The notes below the pieces were generated by a model, which saw only the letters and a list, made by a program, of their open reading frames with translations, was not told the origin of the DNA and ran no database searches. Source: Hyphomicrobium_A sp036559705 (GTDB lineage: Bacteria; Pseudomonadota; Alphaproteobacteria; Rhizobiales; Hyphomicrobiaceae). Taken from it: 64,000 bases of DNA. The position numbers were made by a program, and so were the translations under genes. The stretch is taken from positions 1 through 64,000 of the forward strand of contig DATBSP010000048.1 in assembly GCA_036559705.1 (NCBI GenBank), written 5' to 3'. Shown here piece after piece: positions 33,575-41,104 of the stretch (position 1 is the stretch's first letter; every line of letters begins with the position of its first letter).

Positions 33575-33781
33575 GTGTCCGGTGCTGCAGACCAAAAGAT
33601 CGATCCCAAGCTGCTCGAGGTTCTTGTCTGTCCGCTGACCAAGACAACGCTCGAGTACGATGCTGCTGCGCAGGAGCTCATCAGCCGCGCCGCTGGGCTG
33701 GCCTTTCCGATCCTCGAAGGTATTCCGCGTATGCGGCTCGAGGATGCGCGCCGCCTCGACGAAGGACTGCGCCGCACATAG
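33575..33781 (+). CDS. Trm112/YcaR-like small protein (UPF0434)
   Basis: A 68-residue protein from GTG 33575. LLEVLVCPLTKTTLEYD and the end GIPRMRLEDARRL are the Trm112-family signature. Only one cysteine of the usual zinc knuckle is visible, as in many bacterial YcaR proteins. Eukaryotic Trm112 activates methyltransferases; the bacterial role is uncertain. It has 18 bp from the LON-domain gene and a GGAGG site, so it shares that operon. Confidence 0.9.
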   Translation: MSGAADQKIDPKLLEVLVCPLTKTTLEYDAAAQELISRAAGLAFPILEGIPRMRLEDARRLDEGLRRT

Positions 33782-33872
33782 CGGACTAAGGTCAGCTGTT
33801 AACCAACTCGCTTCAGCGTTTCGAAACGCCGGTGTGATTGCCTCGCACCCGACGTTGAGTGTTGCGTAATGG

Positions 33873-36272
33873 GTGCTGTTTGGCGTGAACGACAAGAGGC
33901 ATTCCTCAGTCACTCCCGAGGCTGCGCGAAACTTAAGCGACGAATTCAGGCGAGCACCATCAATCGTCGCCGCACGCATCGGGAAGTTTCTAAAGTCGCT
34001 GCGCGAAGCGCGCGGAGTTGGCGGGCCTTCTTGGCTAGCGCCGTATTTGCTTGCCGCGGGACTGGCAAGCCTGCTCATCGCCTTGGTGCTGCTACCCGGT
34101 CCTTTGACTGCGCTGCAGGTTTTTGTCGCGCTTGGCATTGGTTTCAGTCTCCTCGCCGTACACTTCGCTCTCTTGAGCCCAACGCACGCGGGGACGGAGC
34201 GCATCGGCGCCCGCATCGAGCGGCGTCTGGAGCGTCTGCATGACGCACAGTGGCAATTGAGCGAGAACGAGACGCGCTATCGCGCGCTGCTCGACTCGCA
34301 GGAAGAGGCGATCGTCCGACGCGACGAAGCCGGGAAGCTGACGTTCGCCAACAAGGCATTCCTCGATATGTTCGGCGTCAGTGGGGATGTAGTTCTCGGC
34401 AAACCGTTCCTCATCGAGAGTTGCGAGCCAACCGTCGCCGAGCCGCTATCCGTCGCCGACGACATTCGCCATAAGCGCTTTGCACAACACGCGCTGACGG
34501 CCACGGGCCCGCGATGGATCGAGTGGGAGGAACAGCTCGTCGCTGCTGCCGGCGGCAGTGGCTTCGAAGTACAGAGCATCGGCCGCGACGTCACCGAGCA
34601 GCGTCGCGCTGAAACACAGCTCGCGGAGGCGCGTGATCAGGCGGAGGCCGCCAACCGCGCCAAGAGCCGCTTTCTCGCCGCGATGAGCCACGAGATCCGC
34701 ACGCCGATGAACGGCATTCTCGGTATGGCGAGCCTGCTCCTCGATACGCCACAGACGCCGGAGCAACAGACTTACGCGCGCGCCATCGATCAGTCGGCGC
34801 GAACCTTGCTGGCGCTCATCGACGAGATTCTCGATTTCTCCAAGATTGAGGCCGGAAAGCTGGAGCTGTCGGAGGAACCGTTCGAGCTCGAGACGTGCGT
34901 TCAGGGCGCGGTAGAATTGTTGGCTCCGCGCGCGCACGAGAAGGGGCTCGAGATGGCGTGGTCGGTCAGTCCGCACCTGCCGCGGCTCGTGCTGGGGGAC
35001 GAAGCGCGCGTGCGCCAGATACTGCTCAACCTCTTATCCAACGCCGTGAAGTTCACGGACACCGGGGGCGTCAGTGTAAAGGTGACGGGTGCAGAGTCAG
35101 CATGCGCCACGGCCGACGACGTGAAGATCGAGGTCTCCGTCGAGGATACGGGCATCGGGTTGTCGCCGGACGACATGCTCAGGCTCTTCACCGAGTTCGA
35201 GCAAGCGGAGACCGCCATTCGCCGGCGCAATGGAGGGACGGGCCTCGGCCTGGCGATTTCCATGCAGCTCGCACGCGCCATGGGCGGTGAGATTCGCGTC
35301 GTCAGCGCACCATGCAAGGGCTCGTCGTTCACGGCAGAACTCGTCCTGCGCCGCCTGCCCATGGCGAGCGAGTGCGCTGAGCAGGTCGCCCCGGGTGAAA
35401 CGGGGCGCGTGCTGCTGGCCTTCGACCGGCCGTTGGAGCGGCGGGCGCTGAGCTACGCACTTTCGTCCGCCGGAGTTGCTGTGGCGGAAGCCGACTTCGC
35501 CGCTGCCGAGCAAGCATTGGAGGCGGCCGTCGGCGAGGATGCACCGTTCGACAGAATTGTGGTCGATGGTTCCGAAGGGCCTACGGCCGCCGGCCGTCTC
35601 CTGGCCAAGGCACGAGACCTCAACCGTGAAGGGACCGTCCGGGGGATCGTCCTCGTCAACGCGCTGGCGCGCGCCAGTCTGTCGGAGTTTCGTGCCGCGG
35701 GGTTCAATGCCTACCTCGTTCGCCCGGTGCGTCCGTCCTCGATGATGATGCACCTAGGGCTTCGTCGCCCCGCAGCGCAGACCGATGGCGAACGCACGGA
35801 GGATCGCGAGTTTGCCGTGCAGCAGCCTACTGGCGTACAGCCGGCGCGGCGCGTCCTGCTGGCCGAGGACAACGAGATCAACTCGCTGCTCGCCAAGCGT
35901 GTCCTGGAGAAATGTGGCTGCGAGTATGTAGCGGTCGCCAACGGTGCCGACGCGGTGGCGGCAGTCCAAAGTATCCTGCAAGGCAAAGCGGCGGGCGTGG
36001 ACCTCATCCTGATGGACATCTTCATGCCGCGGCTCGACGGCCTGGAGGCCGCCCGCGCGATCAAAGATCTCTATGCAAGCAGTTCCCGGCGTACGCCGGC
36101 GCCGCCGATCGTCGCGCTGACGGCGAATGCCTTTGCCGAGGACAGACAGCGGTACCTTGACGCTGGCATGGACGATTATCTGGCCAAGCCGTTCGACAAG
36201 GCCGGTCTTGAGGCGGTGCTAAACCGTTGGTTTGGACAACGCGCCGGCGGCGATACCGACGCTGCTGCCTAA
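33873..36272 (+). CDS. Hybrid histidine kinase with PAS, pseudo-receiver and receiver domains
   Basis: A 799-residue membrane kinase. Two transmembrane helices lie at about 55-76 and 81-101, then PAS (about 130-245). HisKA has the phospho-acceptor H273 in MSHEIRTPMNG. HATPase_c (about 375-495) has N390, the G1 box DTGIGL and GGTGLGLAIS. Residues about 511-630 look like a receiver that lost its key residues (VLLAFDRP, VVDGSEG, LVRPVRP in place of the lysine). A full receiver at 658-790 has D715 in LILMDIFMPRLDG and LAKPF. Input signal and output are unknown; a phosphotransfer protein would be needed. GTG 33873 or 33885 could be the start. Confidence 0.9.
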   Translation: MLFGVNDKRHSSVTPEAARNLSDEFRRAPSIVAARIGKFLKSLREARGVGGPSWLAPYLLAAGLASLLIALVLLPGPLTALQVFVALGIGFSLLAVHFALLSPTHAGTERIGARIERRLERLHDAQWQLSENETRYRALLDSQEEAIVRRDEAGKLTFANKAFLDMFGVSGDVVLGKPFLIESCEPTVAEPLSVADDIRHKRFAQHALTATGPRWIEWEEQLVAAAGGSGFEVQSIGRDVTEQRRAETQLAEARDQAEAANRAKSRFLAAMSHEIRTPMNGILGMASLLLDTPQTPEQQTYARAIDQSARTLLALIDEILDFSKIEAGKLELSEEPFELETCVQGAVELLAPRAHEKGLEMAWSVSPHLPRLVLGDEARVRQILLNLLSNAVKFTDTGGVSVKVTGAESACATADDVKIEVSVEDTGIGLSPDDMLRLFTEFEQAETAIRRRNGGTGLGLAISMQLARAMGGEIRVVSAPCKGSSFTAELVLRRLPMASECAEQVAPGETGRVLLAFDRPLERRALSYALSSAGVAVAEADFAAAEQALEAAVGEDAPFDRIVVDGSEGPTAAGRLLAKARDLNREGTVRGIVLVNALARASLSEFRAAGFNAYLVRPVRPSSMMMHLGLRRPAAQTDGERTEDREFAVQQPTGVQPARRVLLAEDNEINSLLAKRVLEKCGCEYVAVANGADAVAAVQSILQGKAAGVDLILMDIFMPRLDGLEAARAIKDLYASSSRRTPAPPIVALTANAFAEDRQRYLDAGMDDYLAKPFDKAGLEAVLNRWFGQRAGGDTDAAA

Positions 36273-36504
36273 CCCGCGCCCTTGAGAGCCCGCAATTTCG
36301 TGCGCATTTGCTTGCGCGTAACCCGCCCGCCGCCCATTGGCCACGGGTAAAAAGTCTGTCATGGAATCGTGCTATCCACCCGTGGCCGTTGAAAAAATGG
36401 CATCAGCACAGCCGGGGGGCACGTCCGGGGCGGCACGCGGCTGCTTCAAGCCGGGCGGCGAGCACCGTAAGATAGCCTCGTGCAGGCAGGGGAGAGACGG
36501 AACA

Positions 36505-37473
36505 ATGAAGTATACCGCGCGGCGGATGGCCAGCCGATTGGCGAACAGCCCCAAATGGCAGGCAGTCCCCGGCGGTTTATTGGCCCTGCGCGCGTTGCGC
36601 GATGCGGGCGAAGCCGCCTTCCCTTTGCGCAAGCCGGACAAGGTATACGGCAAGATCGGCAGCCTTGAGGTGCGTCTGACGCGCCGGCGCCGCGACGTCA
36701 AGCTCGCGCAACGGTTGCGCTACAAAGTCTTCTACGAGGAGATGTCGGCCGTCCCCACTTTGCGGGCTGAGCTGCGCCGCCGCGACGAAGATCCCTACGA
36801 CGCCGTTTGCGATCACCTGCTTGTCGTCGATGAGGCAGCGTTCCCCGCCAACGATTCATGGGGCGGGCTGCGCAGACACAAGGTTGTCGGGACCTACCGC
36901 GTTCTGCGTCAGGAAATCGCCGAGCGCACGCTCGGCTTCTACACGCAGAGCGAATACAACATCGCGCCGCTCATCGCGGCCAAGCCGCGCTATCGGTTCA
37001 TGGAGCTTGGGCGCTCGTGCGTGCTTGAGCCGTACCGCAACAAGCGGACAGTCGAGCTTCTCTGGCACGGGCTGTGGACGTATGTGCGCGAGCACAAGGT
37101 CGATGTGATGATCGGTTGCGCGAGCCTGCCCGGCACCGACGCCGACCAGCACGCCATGGCGCTGAGCTTCCTGCACCACAATGCGCTGGCGCCGGCCGAG
37201 TGGCGCTGCCGCGCCCATGAGCGGCTGTACGTCGGTATGGACCGGCTGCCGAAGGACAAGGTTGACGGTAAAGCGGCATTGAGGGCGCTACCGCCGCTGA
37301 TCAAGGGATATCTGCGCCTGGGCGCGTTTGTGGGCGACGGCGCGGTTATCGACCGGCAGTTCGGCACCACCGACGTGCTGATCATCCTGCCCGTCGAGAA
37401 GATCGACCCGCGCTATTTCGAGCATTTCGGCACGCCGAACGAAGTGAAGAGCCGCATCGCCGTCGACGCTTGA
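36505..37473 (+). CDS. olsB: L-ornithine N-alpha-acyltransferase OlsB (GNAT)
   Basis: A 322-residue protein from ATG 36505, with GGGAGAG ahead; a longer frame from 36337 is unlikely. The COG3176/OlsB pattern is clear: IGSLEVRLTRRRRDVKLAQR, LRYKVFYEEMSA, VCDHLLVVDE, VGTYRVLRQE and ELGRSCVLEPYRNKRTVELL. OlsB transfers 3-hydroxyacyl from ACP to ornithine, the first step of phosphate-free ornithine lipids. The second enzyme OlsA could be the acyltransferase at 62.2 kb. It is the older hemolysin annotation, but hemolysis is not implied. It ends 5 bp from the convergent GGDEF-EAL gene. Confidence 0.9.
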   Translation: MKYTARRMASRLANSPKWQAVPGGLLALRALRDAGEAAFPLRKPDKVYGKIGSLEVRLTRRRRDVKLAQRLRYKVFYEEMSAVPTLRAELRRRDEDPYDAVCDHLLVVDEAAFPANDSWGGLRRHKVVGTYRVLRQEIAERTLGFYTQSEYNIAPLIAAKPRYRFMELGRSCVLEPYRNKRTVELLWHGLWTYVREHKVDVMIGCASLPGTDADQHAMALSFLHHNALAPAEWRCRAHERLYVGMDRLPKDKVDGKAALRALPPLIKGYLRLGAFVGDGAVIDRQFGTTDVLIILPVEKIDPRYFEHFGTPNEVKSRIAVDA

Positions 37474-37478
37474 TCCGA

Positions 37479-39338
37479 CTATTCCGACCGCGCGTCGCGC
37501 CTGATGGCCCTGAAGGTAGCGGCGCTATCGACCGCCGCAAGTCGCAGTGTGCATTGCTTCACGGCGCGCTTCACACCGCTGGCACGCACGGGCGGGCTGA
37601 AATAGAACCCCTGCGCCTCGTTGTACCCGGCGGCACGCACGGCGGCCAGACTGGCCGAAGTCTCGACGCCCTCGGCAACCGAGCGCATGTTCAGCTCGCG
37701 TGCGAGATCGGCCACGGACTTGACGATGGCGACGCAGTCGTGGTGCTCGGGAATGTCGCGCACGAAGCTGCGATCGATCTTGATCTTCTTGAACGGGAAG
37801 CTGCGCAGATAGTTGAGCGTCGCGAAGCACGTTCCGAAATCGTCCAGCGTGATGAGGACGCCGAGATCGTGCAGCTTGCGCAGCACCTCCTGCGTCCGCG
37901 CGCGGTCGCGCATCAGGACGGTTTCGGTAATCTCTAGCTGCAGCCGCTGTGGCGGCAGGCCGGTCTCCCTGAGCGCCTCGGTGACGATCTCAAAGACATC
38001 GCAGCATTCGATCTGCACGGCCGAGAGATTGACCGCGACCTTGGTGTCTTCCGGCCAGTCCATCGCGTCCGTGCAAGCCTGTTTCAACGCCCAGCTTCCC
38101 ATGCGTACGATAAGACGCGTCTCCTCGGCGATAGGGATGAACTCGGAAGGTGGGATCATGCCGCGGCTCGGGTGCTTCCAGCGCATCAGCGCTTCGAAGC
38201 TCGACACCTTTCCCTCGCGCAGGTCGACGATGGGCTGATAGTGCAGCACAAGCTCGTCGTGCTCGACCGCCGCTTGCAGCTCGGCGCGCAGCGGATTGGG
38301 AGCCGCAGGGGAATCTACTGATCCGGGCGTATACACGGCATGCACGCCGCGGCCCATGGACTTGGCGCGATAGAGCGCCATGTCGGCGCAGGCAAAAAGC
38401 TGCTCGGGGGTCTGCCCGTGGTGGGGAGCCATAGCCACTCCGATGCTGGCCTCGGTGTGCAGGCAGTGGCCGAGGACATCGTGCGGGCGACGGATGTTCT
38501 GCAGGACGCGGCGCGCCAAGTTGTCGGCGAGATCCTCGCGATCGACGCCGACCTGCAGGATGGCAAACTCATCGCCACCGAGGCGGCCGACCACGTCACC
38601 GGCGCGCAGACTGCTCTTCAGGCGAGCCGCAATGCTCCTCAAAAGGCCGTCGCCGACTAGATGGCCCAGGCGGTCGTTGATTTCCTTGAAGTGGTCGAGG
38701 TCGATCCACAACAGCGCAAAGCCCTGGCGCGGATCGTAGGTCTCGAACTGATGCTCGAGCCGCTCACGGAAATGGAAGCGATTGGGGATTTCGGTCAGCG
38801 TGTCGTGCCGCGCCAGCCATTCGATCTTTTCGTCCAACCGCCGTTGGTCGGTGATGTCTTCCTGCATGTCCACCCATCCGCCGCCGCTCAGCGGCTGATA
38901 GGTGACCCGGATGATGCGGCCGTCGCTGAGATTCTGTATTTCTTCGCGATGACCGGTCTGCTGCAGCCGCGCCACGTGGTCCTTGATCCACTCGGACGCC
39001 TTTTCTTTCGAAGCGTTCTCGCCCGTCGCGCGGTGCATGTGGAAGCGGAGAATTTCGACGAACGGCGTGCCCGGGCGTGTCAGCTCTCCGGGCAACTCAT
39101 AGATGTCGGCATACGCTTTGTTGCAGACGACGAGGCGCTGCTCGCTGTCGAACATCGACAGGCCGCGGCCCATATGGTTGAGCGCCGCTTCAAAGCAGGC
39201 GTTGAGTTGTTCGAGTTTTTCGTTGCGCAGCAGAACGGCGCCGAGCTGTTGTTCGATGGCCCCTTGCAGATGCGCGACCTCATCGGTCGAGAAAGGCTCC
39301 GATGCCTCCTCCCCATACAGGTTTTGCTGCCTACCCAT
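37479..39338 (-). CDS. PAS-GGDEF-EAL cyclic-di-GMP protein
   Basis: A 619-residue soluble protein, with no membrane helix. The PAS-like sensor spans about 45-165. GGDEF has an intact active site GGDEF (254-258) and an I-site RAGD five residues before it. EAL has the catalytic FEALMRW, VNLSAVQ, EITETVLM and KIKIDRSFV. In the EAL loop 6, the usual DDFGTG is DDFGTCFATL, keeping both aspartates but changing the glycine. Both cyclase and phosphodiesterase could be active. ATG 39338 is chosen; a TTG 16 codons upstream is possible. No good ribosome site is seen for either. Confidence 0.9.
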   Translation of the reverse strand: MGRQQNLYGEEASEPFSTDEVAHLQGAIEQQLGAVLLRNEKLEQLNACFEAALNHMGRGLSMFDSEQRLVVCNKAYADIYELPGELTRPGTPFVEILRFHMHRATGENASKEKASEWIKDHVARLQQTGHREEIQNLSDGRIIRVTYQPLSGGGWVDMQEDITDQRRLDEKIEWLARHDTLTEIPNRFHFRERLEHQFETYDPRQGFALLWIDLDHFKEINDRLGHLVGDGLLRSIAARLKSSLRAGDVVGRLGGDEFAILQVGVDREDLADNLARRVLQNIRRPHDVLGHCLHTEASIGVAMAPHHGQTPEQLFACADMALYRAKSMGRGVHAVYTPGSVDSPAAPNPLRAELQAAVEHDELVLHYQPIVDLREGKVSSFEALMRWKHPSRGMIPPSEFIPIAEETRLIVRMGSWALKQACTDAMDWPEDTKVAVNLSAVQIECCDVFEIVTEALRETGLPPQRLQLEITETVLMRDRARTQEVLRKLHDLGVLITLDDFGTCFATLNYLRSFPFKKIKIDRSFVRDIPEHHDCVAIVKSVADLARELNMRSVAEGVETSASLAAVRAAGYNEAQGFYFSPPVRASGVKRAVKQCTLRLAAVDSAATFRAIRRDARSE

Positions 39339-39463
39339 ATCAAGGACCAGCTTGAGCGCAATCTGACTCACCTGTGGCCTTCCCAAAGTCGCCGCAGCAC
39401 TTCGGCAACTCTAGCCCCGGGTTGGTCTCTACATTGCTAACCAGATGCCGCTTACTCGCCAAA

Positions 39464-39485
39464 GCGTTTAGGTTTCATTAAACGC
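39464..39485. repeat. Small perfect inverted repeat upstream of the GGDEF-EAL gene
   Basis: GCGTTTA at 39464-39470 is the exact reverse complement of TAAACGC at 39479-39485, with an 8-base spacer. It lies 126 bp ahead of the GGDEF-EAL start and just past the end of the porin remnant, both on minus. It could be an operator for the former or a terminator remnant of the latter; no T-run follows on minus. Confidence 0.4.
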
Positions 39486-39521
39486 GATCCCTATCGGGTC
39501 GGTTGGCCGGGAAATTCAACC

Positions 39522-39844
39522 TCATCGGGCGTCATCGTAAAAGTACTTAACGCCCAATGTGATCTCGTACTGCTCCGTGGAGACGTCCACGCCGTGTCCT
39601 GGGCCGGGGATTATTTCGAAGCCGCTCACGGTGTTCTCCGGGGCGTACATACCGCCCACTCTAGCGCCCACTCCTCATCGAAGCGCCACTCCCCGCCCGC
39701 CGTCAGGTGATGTTGCGTCGCGGCCGTCGGCGGCACCAGCTCCGGCGAGACCCTTATGGCGCGCGCCGTAGGCGTGCTGAAAGTAACCTTCCAGCGCCTG
39801 GGCTTGATGTCCCAGCAACACCGTCGACAGCCGAGCTGCAACAA
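39522..39844 (-). pseudogene. Frameshifted C-terminal remnant of a FadL/OmpP1-type outer-membrane porin
   Basis: Two minus-strand frames together read as the C-terminal beta-strands of an OmpP1/FadL porin. The first, in 39844-39651, gives RVSPELVPPTAATQHHLTAG and GEWRFDEEWALEWA. The second, 39650-39522, gives MYAPENTVSGFEIIPGPGHG and then TEQYEITLGVKYFYDDAR before TGA. FadL proteins have the same order (QHH-x-TLG, then AYMYA-x-E-TVSGPNSIP, then a Tyr/Phe-rich terminal strand). The frames join at about 39650 with two extra bases or one lost. Upstream frame switches near 39750 suggest more damage. No N-terminal half is present. It is either decay or a sequencing error, and the missing N-terminus favours decay. 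Confidence 0.7.
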
Positions 39845-40031
39845 GGCGGCCCTTCCGGGCTCTTGGTGAATTCATTGATGCCCCCCGCAGCCCCCGAATC
39901 ACACATCGGGAACTCTACGCAAGTTCCAATGGGCTGGATGGGCGTTATGCGACCCGTGCACCGCTTGCCAACAGGGCATCAACAGATTTCAGGCGCGCAC
40001 ACGCGGAGGTGGTCTCCCGCTGAGCCCGTCG

Positions 40032-41006
40032 TCAGGCGCTCTGACTGTGGAGCGGAACTTCCACCGTGCTTTCGTGGCGGATGACGCTGTAGCTCCATGC
40101 GCCCGAGCCCGGAAGCAATTGCGCCGGCCAGATGAAGCGCGACCAGCTGGCCTCGTAGTCGGGGTGGTAGAGGCCTTCCTGGGTGGGGAACCAGGCCTGC
40201 GCCTTGCGGGTGCGCAATAGCTGCACCATGTCGGCGGGAGCGCTGTAGCTTTCGGCGGCCTCGCATTGAGACTTCACGTTGTCCACGTCAGAGATGAGCA
40301 GGAATGATTCGTTGCCGTCGGCGTCGCGCATCATGACACCCGGCGGCGACGCGCAGACGTAATGCTCAACCACGCCGTTCTTTTCGGCGACCTCCTTGAA
40401 CAGCTCGACGAAGCTCGGATCAGAGAAAAAAGACGGCTTCTGCAACGCTAGTGCGCTGTTGATGGGGGCCGAGATCTCGGCGAAATACTCATCCTGCAAC
40501 CGCTTGATCTCGCGCCGCAGAGCGTACGTGACGCTTTGATCCTGCTTCTGCAGGAAGCAATCAATGACGCCCTCGTTGAAGGCGGAGATCGCCGTCTCGA
40601 GACCTGCCTTGCCGGTCAGCAGGATAGTCTTAACGGGTAGATCGCGGATGGCACGGCAGAATTCGACCCCCGTCATCTTCGGCATGTCATAGTCGACGAC
40701 GGCGACGGAGATCCTCTGCTGGCGAGAGCGATCCTCGATGACTGAGCGGAGCTCGGAGAGCTGCAGGCGCAGCAGGCGGTCGCCGAAGCTCACCTCCGAG
40801 CCCAAATCCATGTCCGAGACGTCTTTGAAATAGCGCGCGAAATTCGGGTGCTGTTCGGCCTGGGCGCGCAAATGCTCGAGCGCTGCGTCGGGACGCGTAA
40901 ACGTCTGACAGGACACTTCTTCGCTAAACTGAAAGTCCAGACTTTCTAGAAAAAGCGGATCGTCATCCAGAACGAGGATTGAAGTGGGGTGGTGAAACGG
41001 AGTCAT
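40032..41006 (-). CDS. LqsR-like response regulator
   Basis: A 324-residue regulator. The receiver core has the acidic pair at D14-D16 (LVLDDDPLFLESLDF), the phospho-acceptor D105 in VAVVDYDMPKMTG, T131 in TILLTGKAG and K154 in CFLQKQD. About 45 extra residues sit between beta-2 and beta-3 (roughly 50-97), so the domain is longer than usual. The C-terminal half has no helix-turn-helix: EHYVCASPPGVMMRDADG, SFLLISDVDNVKSQCEAA and RTRKAQAWFPTQEGLY form an output region like that of the Legionella regulator LqsR. It is divergent from the sensor kinase at 41105 and near the autoinducer synthase. The LqsR name is inferred from context plus layout. Confidence 0.8.
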   Translation of the reverse strand: MTPFHHPTSILVLDDDPLFLESLDFQFSEEVSCQTFTRPDAALEHLRAQAEQHPNFARYFKDVSDMDLGSEVSFGDRLLRLQLSELRSVIEDRSRQQRISVAVVDYDMPKMTGVEFCRAIRDLPVKTILLTGKAGLETAISAFNEGVIDCFLQKQDQSVTYALRREIKRLQDEYFAEISAPINSALALQKPSFFSDPSFVELFKEVAEKNGVVEHYVCASPPGVMMRDADGNESFLLISDVDNVKSQCEAAESYSAPADMVQLLRTRKAQAWFPTQEGLYHPDYEASWSRFIWPAQLLPGSGAWSYSVIRHESTVEVPLHSQSA

Positions 41007-41104
41007 GATCGCTCAAGTCCTGGCCGGCCGAATGCACTTTCCGTAAGGACATTTCGTACTACGGTTTCGTATCGGATCCGGTACGACGACGGTTAAAAGT
41101 TTAA
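41007..41104. promoter_or_regulatory. Divergent control region of regulator and sensor genes
   Basis: The 98 bases between two divergent starts must hold or overlap both promoters. Seen directly: direct repeats TTTCGTA at 41052-41058 and 41065-41071, and the 8-bp palindrome CGGATCCG at 41073-41080. TTAAA/TTTAA with a two-base centre (41093-41104) abuts the sensor ATG. No clear -35/-10 pair is visible. The sensor start has no Shine-Dalgarno; the regulator start has none strong either. A shared operator is inferred. Confidence 0.4.
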
